Position numbers and translations under genes: made by a program. A DNA stretch of 64,000 nucleotides, taken from Aradus depressus (Eukaryota > Arthropoda > Insecta > Hemiptera > Aradidae). Positions 46,771 through 57,893 of this stretch are shown one piece after another (position 1 is the first letter of the stretch; every line of letters starts with the position of its first letter). Below the pieces are notes generated by a model, which did not search any database, was not told the DNA's origin, and saw only the letters and a program-made list of their open reading frames with translations. The stretch is from NCBI GenBank assembly GCA_963662175.1, contig OY759215.1, positions 54,701,213 through 54,765,212 on the forward strand, given 5' to 3'.

Positions 46771-47495
46771 TTATAAAGTTCTAATCGCTAAGATATGAGA
46801 AGGACTAATATAATCCGTCCAGCGGCAACTTTTTTTTTTTTTTTTTTTTCTCCAGTTAATAATTTTTTTATTCTGAATATTACACAAAATGAATGATAAC
46901 AAAATAAGATAAATAAAATTCACAAAACAAATAAACAAAATGTACAACATAATAAAGCGGCAACCAGAGACAACTAACTCACACAATTGCGTCTTCGAAC
47001 AACAAAGAATTCAGGATTTTGTCTTTCATTTTCCAAAGTACTTAAACAATCTTTTGGTTAAAGTCAGATTCAGTTTTTATTATATACAATTATTTTTCAT
47101 TTTATATCAATGAGCATTCCTAACGGAGTTCCTTATTTAAAAATGATCTCGCTCCTTTTGGTTGAAAGAAAGAGAAGAAAGAAATAGTTTGATGATTAAG
47201 CTTTGAAAATCAAAATGACATTAGTAATAAGAAGTGGGTAAACTGTTGCATTGAGAAGGTGGAAGTAACGGCGGTTATGGGTTTTGAAAAATGGGAAAAT
47301 ATTAGAGCAGTTCACAGTTTCAGTTATTTTATTGTATTTTAGTTTTTACAATAAAAAAAAAATTTTTCGTTACAACTGGGAGTAATGTCAACTCGAATTG
47401 AAATTGTATTTTTCTGAAAACTGTCCTTGATTGGATGATAACCTCCATTCGAAGGAACTCTTTCAGCTTCAGTCTGAGCTCTCACAGATAGCACA
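46771..47495. other. AT-rich stretch, nothing recognised
   Basis: T and A runs; no gene. Confidence 0.4.
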
Positions 47496-47501
47496 GTAGC
47501 T

Positions 47502-47720
47502 CTAATATCTGCCGAAGTAATGAGAGGAAATTTTATATGTATATAAAAAACCCCATAAGGATGTCACATATTAATTTTCCGAGAAATTGGCCGAAGAGAG
47601 AGAAGAGGAAGCTCAACTTTTGGGGCTCAACCGAACTTTAATAATTGCCGATGTAATGAATGTATCGATATTAAATTTAGTATGAGGGTTCAAATGTCCC
47701 TGTGTAAGCCTATTTATTAG
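47502..47720 (+). repeat. family B fragment, last two units
   Basis: ATATCTGCCGAAGTAATGAG, then GCCGATGTAATGAATGTATC and AGTATGAGGGTTCAAATGTC CCTGTGTAAG. Both element ends are missing. Confidence 0.7.
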
Positions 47721-48066
47721 ACGATGACACCTTTTAGGCTGAGAAATGTGGGCATATTGTGGTAACTTGTAATAAATAAATAAAACAAAATTATTTTTTG
47801 AAATATCGTCTATTTTATATGTAAATATACCAAGACCATTCTTGGGAATTTTGGTCCTAAATATGACATTTATTTATTAGAAGTAAATTATTTCGTTATT
47901 AAATACAGAAAAACACTGATGATTTTTTAAATAAACGAAATACTACATTAAACTGTTGAAAATCATCTCCAATGAAGTGACTTACGAAACTAATAAAACC
48001 GTAACTGTGATCACACTAGGTTCTAATATTTCTTGAAAATCACAATTAGAACAAATGTCTAATTTT

Positions 48067-48531
48067 TTTACTTCCCCGGCTATAAGATATATAGGGGAAA
48101 TTATGTAAACGGTCAAAAATTCGATGCGGAGCTTTCAACGGAATTTCATGTTTTCATAAATTTGAACTCCTGAATCCAAAAATGAAAAAAATAAAAAAAT
48201 CTGTGTTTCCGTATGTGTGTTTGTGCCTGTGAACACGATAACTCTTGATAAAATGAATGTATCGACACAACATTTTATATGTGTATCCAGAACCCTCTAT
48301 CTAAGGACCTATTGTAGCAAAATCGGACAATGGAAAAGGCGTTTAGGGGGAGGCTTAACACAAAAATTTTAATAAATGCCGATGTAATGAATGTATCGAC
48401 ATGAAATTTAGTATGAGGATTCAGAAGCCACTATGTAACTCAAATATTGAGTTGTAGCTCAAACGGTTGATTGGCTTTGAGTAAAAACGTAATTTATCAA
48501 ATCGTGTGGGGAAGTACATAGCCGGCGATTG
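48067..48531 (+). repeat. family B element
   Basis: TTACTTCCCCGGCTATAAGA plus GGGGAAATTATGTAAACGG; the first and last units (GATAAAATGAATGTATCGAC; GCCGATGTAATGAATGTATC); end GTGTGGGGAAGTACATAGCC GGCGATTGAC. Middle units deleted. Confidence 0.8.
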
Positions 48532-48886
48532 ACTTTTATTTTGTTACACTATTAATAGGTGTTGTTTTTTGTGGTTTCTGAACATTTTAGCTGATTTTTT
48601 ATATAATTTTGACTCAACTAATGTGTCTTATTCCACTGTATATATACTCGTACCAATACGTATTAGCCATATTCTTCGACATTCCTGTGTTCGGCAGTGA
48701 TTAAGTAATTTGAAGTTTCGTTGGGCGATTTTGATAACGACATAATTGACTCCCAACAAATAAATGTCATACATAGGACCAAAACTCGCATCACTGAAAG
48801 TGGAAAGTCATGTAAGAATAGGTCAATAACAATAAACTTTGTGTTGGAGATAAGCGATATTTCCTACCGCATTCTGAAGATCATTC

Positions 48887-49285
48887 AAAAAAATCGTCGG
48901 TCAAACATCTGCAATGTACTTCCCCAGCACGAATTAATTAATTAAGTTAATTCATCAATAGTTGACTTACACAGGGACTTCTGCATCCTCATACTAAAAG
49001 TTGTGTCAATACTTTCAATACATCGGCAGTTATTAGGGTGATGCCGCGAACAATTAATAGGTGTCCTTATAAGGTTTTGAATTTAAATATATAATTTCAT
49101 GTCAATACTTTCATTACATTGGCAGTTCGACATATTCAGCTGAAAATGTTCTTATGGGGTTCTGGATAAACATATAAAATTTCGTGTCGATGCATTCCTT
49201 CTGCCGGGAGTTATTGTGTTCACATAGGCACTTGACAGACATACATCATTAACTTCCCTATACTTCGTGTAGCTGCCGAAGTATA
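48887..49285 (-). repeat. family B element, nearly end to end
   Basis: In + orientation: A run, ATCGTCGGTCAAACATCTGC, AATGTACTTCCCCAGCACGA, three units in complement (ATACATCGGCAG, ATTACATTGGCAG, CTGCCGGGAGTTATTGTGTT), ending AACTTCCCTATACTTCGTGT AGCTG. Confidence 0.8.
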
Positions 49286-49375
49286 AAATTTATACCAGGT
49301 ATCGAACTTTGAAGACTTGGACAAAAAAAATGTTATTAGATATGAGCAACCCCTGAAATGGACCGGTTCTACAGG

Positions 49376-49640
49376 TTGAAAGAAACGACGGTTCCACTTG
49401 TAATGATTTTAATGATGGGACTCCAATTAGAAAGATTTCAGCACCCGCACCCTGGAAGAATTCCTGGTTACATGCGGTCATCGCACGAATACCCCCTCCC
49501 GCACGGCTCACAACCAACGATAAATCATATTTTAACGATCACCTCGTGTGCAGCATCCCTTCTTACTGGCTGTGGTTCATTTTATTTGTACAACTTGGGT
49601 TTAGTTATAAAAATTTTTACTTCCTATTCAAATAGCAGGG
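49376..49640 (+). other. weak coding candidate
   Basis: After TTCTACAG (AG at 49372-49373) a frame reads VERNDGSTCNDFNDGTPIRK, then ISAPAPWKNSWLHAVIARIP, and stays open to a TAG near 49635. A second + frame (49358-49705) and a - frame (49290-49517) are also open over the same bases, which weakens the case. I do not recognise any of them. Confidence 0.12.
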
Positions 49641-49847
49641 TACCGCTAATTTTGTACGGATCGGTTTTCTGTACTCGTAGTGATCAAAATGCCAGCCAGA
49701 AATAATAGGTTATAAACATTTGGCCGGAAAATAGAAAAATAAATATTTATTATTTACAAGAAAAATATGATACCCTGAGGGTACTTAAAATAAGTTAAAA
49801 ATATCTGGCTGTGGGTAAAGTCTGAGTCTAAATTTAAAATACCCCTT

Positions 49848-50080
49848 GAGGGCGTCGGTGCTCAGAAGTAGCTTGATACTGTGCTCAAGATCGCGGGTTC
49901 GAAACCCGATCGAGGTCCTTACGATATCTGGAAGGTGAAAAACTTTGAGCACGCTATCTTTCGGATCTGATGTTAAGCGATGGTCCCTAGCCTGTACAAT
50001 ATCAGGTAGTTGTTCAATACTTCTGCCCTAAGTAGGTAAACCTAGGTAGGCCAAATTTAGGACTTTAAAGATAGGAAAAG
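49848..50080 (+). mobile_element. family A SINE, 5' two thirds
   Basis: GAGGGCGTCGGTGCTCAGAA (damaged A box), CGCGGGTTCGAAACCCGATC (B box), GCGATGGTCCCTAGCCTGTA, GTAGGCCAAATTTAGGACTT; stops before the 3' end. Confidence 0.8.
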
Positions 50081-50182
50081 CGTCTCATTCTAATTTAATT
50101 AATATTCTTATGTCATCATTCCGCACATAAATGTACAAATATCATTTCATGCATATCATATATAAATGTGGATTTTTATCTG

Positions 50183-50372
50183 GGAAACAAAAAACTTTGA
50201 GCACGTCGTCCTTCATTTGGGACGTTAAGTGATGATCCCGAGCTTATACAATATCAGGACGACCCCTATCCTAGGTACTCCCAGTGTAGAGTCGGGCTCA
50301 TGTCCAGTAGGTATAGCGACGTAAAATTGCACTGGTAGTAGGCGATATGACCTCATAGTTAGTCAAGCCCTG
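50183..50372 (+). mobile_element. family A SINE, 3' two thirds
   Basis: AAAAACTTTGAGCACGTCGT, GATGATCCCGAGCTTATACA, GTAGAGTCGGGCTCATGTCC, ACTGGTAGTAGGCGATATGA. Overlaps in family coordinates with the copy at 49848, so it is a second insertion or a split duplicate. Confidence 0.75.
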
Positions 50373-50545
50373 GTCGTCCTTTTGAGGTTTTGGATTTACA
50401 TATATAATATAATATCGATATATATTTTCATAATATATAATATCGATATATTCTACCGAGAGTTATCGTGTTCACAGATAGAATTGTTTTTCATTTGGAA
50501 TGAGGAGGCCGGAAAATATGAATTTCGGTTAAAACTCAATAATTA
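50373..50545 (-). repeat. family B element, 5' fragment
   Basis: In + orientation: CGTCCTTTTGAGGTTTTGGA, an expanded run of ATATAATATCGATATAT, CGAGAGTTATCGTGTTCACA, GGCCGGAAAATATGAATTTC. It starts exactly where the preceding SINE stops. Confidence 0.6.
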
Positions 50546-50990
50546 CGTACTTGGTATAAGTGAGGAAGTTGAGGTGTGCGTTTTTAAGGTACCTATTGAA
50601 ATGAAGCTAGCTCTGGCCAGCACCTGGAGGAGCCTTCTAACGTCCGGTGTTTTTTCCCCTGGGTTTGGTGTCTCTGCTCCCCTATTATCAGTTTTTCCGA
50701 GCCAGGCACGGTTAAACATTTTCCACGCTCCTCGCTTGTGAATCGCCGCCACTTTTCCAACCCTCCCAAGAGGTTATCTTCCTCTTTTAACCTCAACTAA
50801 TAACACTTCACTCCTTTTAACCGTGTCTCATCTCTTGACTTATATTGTTCAGTATTTTTCAGGTCAAATAAAAATACGTTGCAAGAGGGCAATACTCCGT
50901 TCATCCAAAAAAAAAAAAAATCTTTTAATGTTCGATTTTTGAAGTCTTTTTGTTTTCTTTACTTATTTCGCTTTCAATAATTTCGTTTCG
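50546..50990. other. GC-richer patch, nothing identified
   Basis: 50590-50800 is GC-rich for this window and open in several frames (up to 119 codons on +, 69 on -), none recognisable. Confidence 0.25.
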
Positions 50991-50993
50991 TTA

Positions 50994-51116
50994 GTTATTA
51001 TGACTCATCTCCCTACGAGATGAGCGCTCTTTCATAAATCTGATGGACATGAGCGAATCCGCGATCTTGAGCTCAGTAAGCAAGCACACATACCACTCAG
51101 CTACCGGCGCCCTCTA
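50994..51116 (-). mobile_element. family A SINE with large internal deletion
   Basis: 3' end (GTTATTATGACTCATCTCCC, GAGCGCTCTTTCATAAATCT) joined to the head complement (CGCGATCTTGAGCTCAGTAA, CCACTCAGCTACCGGCGCCC). A and B box regions are largely present. Confidence 0.8.
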
Positions 51117-51184
51117 TAATTTCCTTTAACACCAATTAATTTTGTTCCTAATAATAAATTGCAAAATAAGCTGAATTTACATAT

Positions 51185-51493
51185 GATATTGAATACATAT
51201 TTCGTGTCGATACATTCATTACAACGGCAGTTATTAGAGTTTTAGTGTTAAGCCTCCCCACTAATCTTCCCCTTATCTTTGACCGGTTTGACTGAAAATT
51301 ACTAGGTGTCGTCCTTATAGGGTTCTGAGTAAATATATAAAATTTCGCTACGATGTGTTCATTCTTTTGGGAGTTATCGTGTTCATAGACATATACACTT
51401 TTTTTTTTTTTTTTTAATTTTTTGGAATAATGGTGTCGGAAAATTTTTCACCGGTAACATAATTTTCCCTATACTTTGTATAGCAGGGAAAGT
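51185..51493 (-). repeat. family B element, 5' half
   Basis: In + orientation: TTTCGTGTCGATACATTCAT, ACAACGGCAGTTATTAGAGT, TTTGACTGAAAATTACTAGG, TTTTGGGAGTTATCGTGTTC, TTTTTCACCGGTAACATAAT and CCCTATACTTTGTATAGCAG. Confidence 0.8.
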
Positions 51494-51920
51494 AAAATAA
51501 CAAAAAGAAATCAGCCTTATTTCGTTTTAATAATCGCCTATTATTATTAAACATATCTAGATGGACGAAAGTCTAGATTGAATTAATTAACTTTTCAGAT
51601 CAAAATCACAATCAAATGCACTCATTTGACAATGCACTTTCTTAAATGAACTGATTCCAAAGTGATACTCTACAAGATTTTCTCTTGGTTTGTGCCCCCG
51701 CATGATAGTACAATTTGGATCAATGGCAGACAGAATTATGGAGACATAAAAGGATACTTTTCTTCCGGTGTGTTTTTTGAAAATTGTTAATAATTTTTTG
51801 CATAATTAGGTTGTTGACTGTTAACAACAGACACAATAATAATAATAAAAAAATGTATTTCAATGCTTAGCCAACAAATCACCCTACATAGGAAAAATAT
51901 GTCAAAGGATTAGGATGATA
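51494..51920. other. AT-rich stretch, nothing recognised
   Basis: No supported feature. Confidence 0.4.
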
Positions 51921-52262
51921 TAGTTGACTTACACAAGGACTTTTGAGTTCTTATATTAAATTTTGTGTCGATACATTTATTACAATGGCAGTTATTAGGA
52001 TTTTTGAGCAGTCCCCTCTCTAATCCCCCACTTCTCTTTGGCCGATGTGGCTGAAAATGAATAGGTGTAGTCCTTATGGGGTTTTTGTACAAAATTTTGC
52101 TTCGATAGATCATTCTATCGGGAGTTATTGTGATAACAGACACACAGACAGATTTTTGGAATCAGGTGATGTGAAAAGGTCAAATTTCAGTGAAAACTCA
52201 ACATTGATTTCTGACCGATTACAGAACTTCCCTTATACTAAATACAGCTGAGGAAGCAAAGC
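51921..52262 (-). repeat. family B element, missing the 3' tip and one unit
   Basis: In + orientation: ATAGTTGACTTACACAAGGA, TTGTGTCGATACATTTATTA, GGCCGATGTGGCTGAAAATG, TTCTATCGGGAGTTATTGTG, GACCGATTACAGAACTTCCC, TTATACTAAATACAGCTGAG. Confidence 0.8.
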
Positions 52263-52784
52263 ATAGAAGTATGCCCCTCATTTTGAAATTCAAAGATGTA
52301 CTGTTGTAGTGATGTTTGACTGTTTGTACCATTTTGGACTTTGGGGTCCTTTTAAGGTTTTACCAGTTAGCAGACAATTTTAGCAGTAACAGATTTATTT
52401 TTAGGATTTAATTTGCCTCCTTCAATGGTAGTAGTACCCCTTAAATGGGGTGGTTATTTGCCTACAAAGGGTAGGTGGCGAGGAGGAACGGTAGATTGAC
52501 AGATGAGAGAGAGGTGGTCAAAGGCGATAGGACTGAGACGAGCATGAGACAGCACTAATCAAGCGGTTTTTGTGCCCTCTGGCTGGGGGCTCGCCGACTC
52601 ACCGCTCATTAGGGGCTCCAACCCTCGTCCAACATTGTACCCTCTTCTCCTTGATAAACATCACCTCATGACGTGTTCGAGCCTCGTCCATGATGTCCTA
52701 TTAGTTAAAATAGCACAGTCGGAAAAGAAATGCCGAACATATATGGGCTTCATGTTCAAAAAACGTTTCAATAATAGTTTTAAA

Positions 52785-53690
52785 AGCTTCACGAAGTGCC
52801 ATATAATCATATTAATCTGAAGAGAACCTATCAAGTCTTTTGAACGATCCTCCTCTCTAACTTCTTTTTAAATTGTAAATACACTTTTTTTTTAACGAAA
52901 TAAGCAAGTACACACTAAAATTAGATCTTAGATAGATACAAATTGTAAATAAAAAATACGAACAGTTATAATTAATATCCCGAACTAATTAAATTCCTCT
53001 GAATTCATTTAGACACAAAATTAACATGGAATCAACATACATAGAAAAAAAAAAAAACGCTAGCGCATATCAGGTTATCGCAACTCTACCTCCTCATCAA
53101 CAGAAGATCATCTCTCAAGTAGATTTGCTGCATTCTTCTCTATACTTCACTTCTCAGACCACTATTCACCTCTGCAGCACAAACAAAACATTCAAAAACT
53201 TCAACGATTTGAAAATAAGGTTCTCCGTTTGGCAGTAACCGCATACTGGTTCGTCCGGAGCACTCTTCTCATCGAGAAACTGTCCTTCCAGAGATGGCAG
53301 ACTTTCTGCAGAAAGTCACCACCTCTGATCAGGAAGGGCTATCTTTGATCTATGATGCTGACTGCCTTCGATTGGGACAACCAACCCATACCAGGAGGCT
53401 TGAACATCGCCTTTTCCAGCATATTATATAATGAACTTAACAATTCTTTCTTTTTGCTGTGTATAGTACCTCGTGCACAAAAATAAAGGTTTTTTTGTTT
53501 TTTTTTCTTAAAAGCTTCGCGAAGTGTCAGGTATGTAATTTTATCAATCTTCAGAAGAGAATGTTCCAAATCTTGAATCGATGCACCTTTCTAGTTCTTT
53601 TAAAATTGCAAATCAACTTTTTTTAACGGAATAAGCAGGAACCAAATAACATTAGATTTTAGATTAATAACAATTAATTAAATAAAAATG
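52785..53690 (+). mobile_element. Jockey-like non-LTR remnant between direct repeats
   Basis: The frame 53064-53348 (94 codons) ends in a segment typical of the region just after the reverse transcriptase of Jockey-clade elements: IQKLQRFENKVLRLAVTAYW then FVRSTLLIEKL. Catalytic reverse transcriptase motifs are not present, so only the C-terminal part survives. Two imperfect direct repeats of about 160 bases flank it: GCTTCACGAAGTGCCA ... CTTTTTTTTTAACGAAATAA at 52785-52945, and GCTTCGCGAAGTGTCA ... CTTTTTTTAACGGAATAAGC at 53508-53690. They may be 3' tails of two tandem insertions rather than LTRs. The overlapping 70-codon frame starting at 53026 is a shadow. Confidence 0.55.
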
Positions 53691-53776
53691 ACGGAGAGAT
53701 ATACAGAAATGTAGCTAAATGAAAGATAATAAGGTATTTCCTATTACTTTTTTTAAAAACTATAGCAAATTAGTCC

Positions 53777-54005
53777 CTTATTTCCTCAGCAACGTATATC
53801 TAGTAAGTTAAGCAATCACTCGAAAATTTAATGTTTTTCGACCCCCTCAGACCAAAAATGATCAAAAGTTCCTAAATGATCAAAAGTATGTCTGCGAAAA
53901 CTATAACTAACGACAAAATGAATTTATCGACACGAAATTTTATATTTTGAATCCAGAAACTTTTATGGCCATTATGGGACCACACCTAATGATTCTTTGA
54001 AATTT
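53777..54005 (+). repeat. family B element, decayed 5' part
   Basis: CTTATTTCCTCAGCAACGTA, AATTTAATGTTTTTCGACCC, GACAAAATGAATTTATCGAC followed by ACGAAATTTTATATTTTGAA. The end of the first unit is recognisable; the rest is lost. Confidence 0.6.
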
Positions 54006-54838
54006 GTCTATTTCACAAGAAATTTATACATAAAGTATCGTTTCGGCATTACACCATAATCTTAGTTTATAACAAAACCTGACAGAAAGTTTACGTATAT
54101 ATTTTTTGTTTGTTTTATTTATTTATTATAAGTTTCTTCAATATATCCACGTTTCTCAACTAACATCTACCACTTTATTTCCGGGCCCAAGTACATTTAT
54201 AACTAATAAAAGTTGTAATGAAAACTGAAAGGCATATTTTGTATGAAAAAGAAATAATAATAAAAAAATATTCGTAATTGTAAATAAATTCTTCGGAAGG
54301 ATAAACACGTGGACTGCACGGTAAAAAAAATAGAGTCGAACCGAAAAAAAAAGTCTTTATTATTTTGCAGCTTACAGTTGACTGAGCCAGATAATAGAGT
54401 GTTTAAAATGTTGTGCCTGTTGAATAAAAAAATCTTTGAGTTGAAAAAAAAAATTCCCCATCTTCCCCGTGTCACGTCATGAGGTGTCTCTATACTTAAG
54501 TATCTTCTTAATGTCATCATTTTTGCTAGTGTGGGTATGCATAATAAAAACCCTCTGGTGAAGGAGCTACTGCCACTTCCTGGCAAATTTTTCGTCGTGC
54601 GTTGAAATTTAAGAGAACATTGTCAGACTTTTTTTTTTTTTTTTTTTTTGAAAAATTAACAGTAACTGAAATAACTGTTTCCGTTTTCAAACAACCCTCC
54701 CCCTCCCTCTCAATTCTTCTGTTTTCAGTGATACTGAATATGTATCGTAAAATCAGCAATAAATTCAAAATATGATAGTAGGTATATTGACATTTTCCTA
54801 AGAGGTTGGAATAAACAAACAGACACGATAGTGAAAGA
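54006..54838. other. AT-rich stretch, nothing recognised
   Basis: Two - strand frames (54203-54586 and 54526-54768) are rich in F and K from T runs. The piece at 54220-54245 resembles a few words of family E. No gene supported. Confidence 0.35.
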
Positions 54839-54839
54839 A

Positions 54840-54868
54840 AAAAGTCGCTGGTGAATCACCGGCACAAT
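54840..54868 (-). repeat. family B 3' tip
   Basis: AAAAAAGTCGCTGGTGAATC ACCGGCAC: the A run plus the terminal hairpin of family B, followed within 25 bases by a SINE. Confidence 0.6.
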
Positions 54869-54888
54869 TTAATAATAATAATAATAAA

Positions 54889-55128
54889 CCTATCGCCTTA
54901 TACCAGAGCGCACATTCTTCACTCTACTATATATGAGCCCGATCCTACTGCGTCCTCCATTTTGCCTAGAATAGGAGTCTTTAAGAAGTACCTGACATCG
55001 CATTGGCTCGGGACCATCGCTTAACGTCCCAACTGAAGGTTTTATACCTTCTAGATAAAAAAACCTGTCGACCCGCGATCTTGAGCACTATATGCAAGCA
55101 TGCTACCTCTTTAGCCAGTCCCGTGTAA
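54889..55128 (-). mobile_element. family A SINE, diverged
   Basis: CCTATCGCCTTATACCAGAG, GGCTCGGGACCATCGCTTAA, GACCCGCGATCTTGAGCACT, ending near GCCAGTCCCGTG. It carries the AGGTTTTATACCT / AAAAAACCT stem type. Confidence 0.75.
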
Positions 55129-55560
55129 TATTTCACAAGTTATACTCGATCCTATCCGTTTCGCAAAGCAAGCCGCATGGGAGGAACATTTGCTTCCTTC
55201 TTTTCGATTTTTAAAAAACCGATAAAATTTTATAATTTTTCACTCACAAAGGAGAAATTTCCGAACACAACTGTTTCGAATCAAATATGAACAAAAGACA
55301 TGGAGAGGAAATTATTTTCAAGGTTTTGTTCATGGGTTTATTTTACAGTTCAGTATGAATGTTGGTCGGAATTTGAATCGGTCTGTTTCCGATACGTATT
55401 CGTATCTGTAGATTTTCATAGTTCTCGAACTTATGAGAATGTTTACCTTCGAAACTCTTCCCTGTAATGTTTTTCAATCTCATATGTAGTAATATACAAA
55501 AAAAAAAAAAAATTGAAATAGTTCAAAAAAAAGTGCATACAAATGAAAAAAAAAAATTAG

Positions 55561-55710
55561 ATGAATTCCCTGTGGTTAGTTCATTCCTTGGCTGATTTCA
55601 CGGTGCTTCCAATGTTGGAGGATATCAAGATGAAGGAACTTATTGATCATGGTCAAGCATTACCATACCGCAGACCATTAAATTTTTCTGTTCCCCCTCC
55701 ATACCGTTGA
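55561..55710 (+). other. 49-codon open frame, possible small protein or exon
   Basis: ATG at 55561 directly after an A run and TTAG. The frame reads MNSLWLVHSLADFTVLPMLE, then DIKMKELIDHG, and ends with a proline-rich SVPPPYR and TGA at 55708. The sequence is GC-richer than its flanks and reads like protein, but nothing in it is diagnostic. It could equally be an exon beginning after TTAG. Confidence 0.2.
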
Positions 55711-55889
55711 ACATTACGTAGCAGAAGGCGAGTCCCCCCCAAAAAACGTTTTGATTATACGCTCCGTCCGATAAGATCGGTGATCCGTTTGACCAAGGCG
55801 ACCCAAGGCATTACCAGTCATCTCCCGTCTGGTCATTCAAGAGAGATTTTTTTTGTAATTAGCTTTTCATTGTTCAAATTTTCCAATAA

Positions 55890-56175
55890 ATTAGTTATTG
55901 TAACTCATGCCCGGGCTTTAACTACGAGGTCACATCGCCTGCTAACACTGAGCGCTCTTTCGTTGCTTTGGTGAACATGACCCAACTCTACAGCGGGAGT
56001 CCTAAATTTTGCCTATCTAGGGATTCACTTAGGGTAGGGGCAAGTAGCTGACATAGGCTTGGGACCATCGCTTAACGTCCCATCCGAAAGATGGCATTCT
56101 AAAGGTTTTTTCACCTCCCAAATAAAAAAACCTAAAGACCTCGGCCGGGTTTCGAACCCGCGATCTTGAGTATCT
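55890..56175 (-). mobile_element. family A SINE, second stem type
   Basis: TAACTCATGCCCGGGCTTTA at the 3' end, GCTTGGGACCATCGCTTAAC in the middle, and a B-box complement GGGTTTCGAACCC. Its stem is AGGTTTTTTCACCTCCCAAA then TAAAAAAACCT, different in both arms from the AGTTTATTTTA type yet still paired. The head is truncated. Confidence 0.85.
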
Positions 56176-56855
56176 GCGCACTTTGAACATTAAAAATAAT
56201 AAATTATGTTATATTCAATGATGGACAAGGGCCTGCAGAAAATAATTAAATCATTTCTTCAATTACAGTCAAAAATCCTTTTTTATTGAAATTTTCTGTC
56301 ATTAGCAATGTTACAGGATGCTTCTTTATGCGAATAAAAATTATTGCGTCAAAAATCTGTAATTTCAAAACCGGTTTCGCATTTTCTGCATCACGAGGTT
56401 TAAGAATTATTAAAAAAATTAGGGGGAATACAGGGTGATTGTGTGATAGCTCTGCTCACCAGTTATGTGAGTGACGTTCCGAAACAAAAAATACAAAATT
56501 GGTTGTGAAAAAAACATTTTCGAACAAGAAGAAGACCATCACTCTTTTTCACCTTATAATACTTCTTATTTTATTTATCAGTTTTTTTTTTTGCTTTAAT
56601 CAGAATAAGGGAAAGTATTGCATTGATGAAAAAAACGAGCTCTTGTTGTATCGACCGAAGATGATTCGCTAATTCGGCGATTTCTTCATTGGTATGAGTG
56701 GGCATTTTGTGGGCAATACAACTCAGAAACTATTCAATCTATATAAAAAACTGAGTAGATGACGTACATTTTGTCTGTTTGTCCGGGCATCTGAACGTAG
56801 TTACTTTTTAAATTATTTATTCATTTTAATTTATTTTTTGCTTTCCTAATTTTTA
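56176..56855. other. AT-rich stretch, nothing recognised
   Basis: No supported frame or repeat. Confidence 0.4.
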
Positions 56856-56859
56856 CTTT

Positions 56860-57135
56860 CCTCTAATGCCTATAGATAGTATAAGGAAGTATTAGAATCG
56901 TGCGAAAATCAGAGATCCCTTAAATACATTTTGACCATTTTCGCGATGATGCCTAAGTGTATGTGATTAGGACTTTGTAAGCGACCTAACGCGAGAGAGA
57001 GACCACTTTACTTCGGCCTAAGTACATTTTACAAGAAACCGCTTATATTTATAACATATATATATATATATTTATAAATACATTTTTCGAAGGTCGTTGT
57101 TACAAGATACATGCCAGAAACCACCTTAAAATGTG
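56860..57135 (+). repeat. family E repeat, short copy
   Basis: GATAGTATAAGGAAGTATTA GAATCG, TTTGACCATTTTCGCGATGA, GCGACCTAACGC, CGGCCTAAGTACATTTTACA, ACAAGATACATGCCAGAAAC. Contains an (AT)n run near 57060. Confidence 0.6.
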
Positions 57136-57560
57136 CCCGTAAAGAATATACAATAAATTTCCGTAGGTAATATCTCTAAGTAATATTTAAATTATAACAC
57201 ATAGCAACAAATTTAGAAATATATTTTTTATTATTGAAAGTTTTTATTAAAAAGAATAAAACATAAAATGATGTGATGTGGCAAAGAGGACTTTCTTATA
57301 CCAACTACTTTTGTTGGGACTATTTCTTGAGATCACTCTCTACCCCTCCCCCTTCTCAAAATTATTTCATACTGGACTCGGTATATGAATGTCACTCTCA
57401 GGATTACGTTGTACAATGAAACAAAGAAAACCGCTGACGCCAGCAGATACTTCATATACCCAGTAATGACAATTTGAAATAAATCTGAGAAAAGGGAGGG
57501 GAATGTAGAGTGATCTGAACAAAAGTGGTTGGTATAACAAAGTTCTGATGCATGTATTTT
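57136..57560. other. AT-rich stretch, nothing recognised
   Basis: No supported feature. Confidence 0.4.
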
Positions 57561-57565
57561 TTTAA

Positions 57566-57893
57566 GAGGGCGCCAGTAGCTCAGTGGTATGCGTACCTGC
57601 CTTCTGAGCTCAAGATCGTGGAGTTCTAAACCCGACCAAGGCCTTTAGTTTATTTTATATGGGAGATAAAATAAACTTACACACACCGTCCTTCGGATGG
57701 GACGTTAAGCGATGGTCCCGAGCCTGTACGATGTCAGGTACTCGTTAAAGATCCCTACCCTAGGTGAATAAAAATGTATACTTCCATAGTAGAGTCGGGC
57801 TCATGTCCACCAGAGTGACGAAAGAGCGCTCTGGTAGTAGGTGATATGACCTCGTGGTTAAAGCCCGGGCATGAGTCATAATAACTAACAATT
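57566..57893 (+). mobile_element. family A tRNA-derived SINE, near full length
   Basis: GAGGGCGCCAGTAGCTCAGT GG (A box), GTGGAGTTCTAAACCCGACC (damaged B box), the stem AGTTTATTTTATATGGGAG / ATAAAATAAACT, GCGATGGTCCCGAGCCTGTA, GAGCGCTCTGGTAGTAGGTG, ending GGCATGAGTCATAATAACTA. Confidence 0.9.

Noticed and set aside
52785..53690. LTR retrotransposon reading of the direct repeats
   Set aside because: The coding remnant between them is of Jockey (non-LTR) type, and the repeats lack TG...CA ends.
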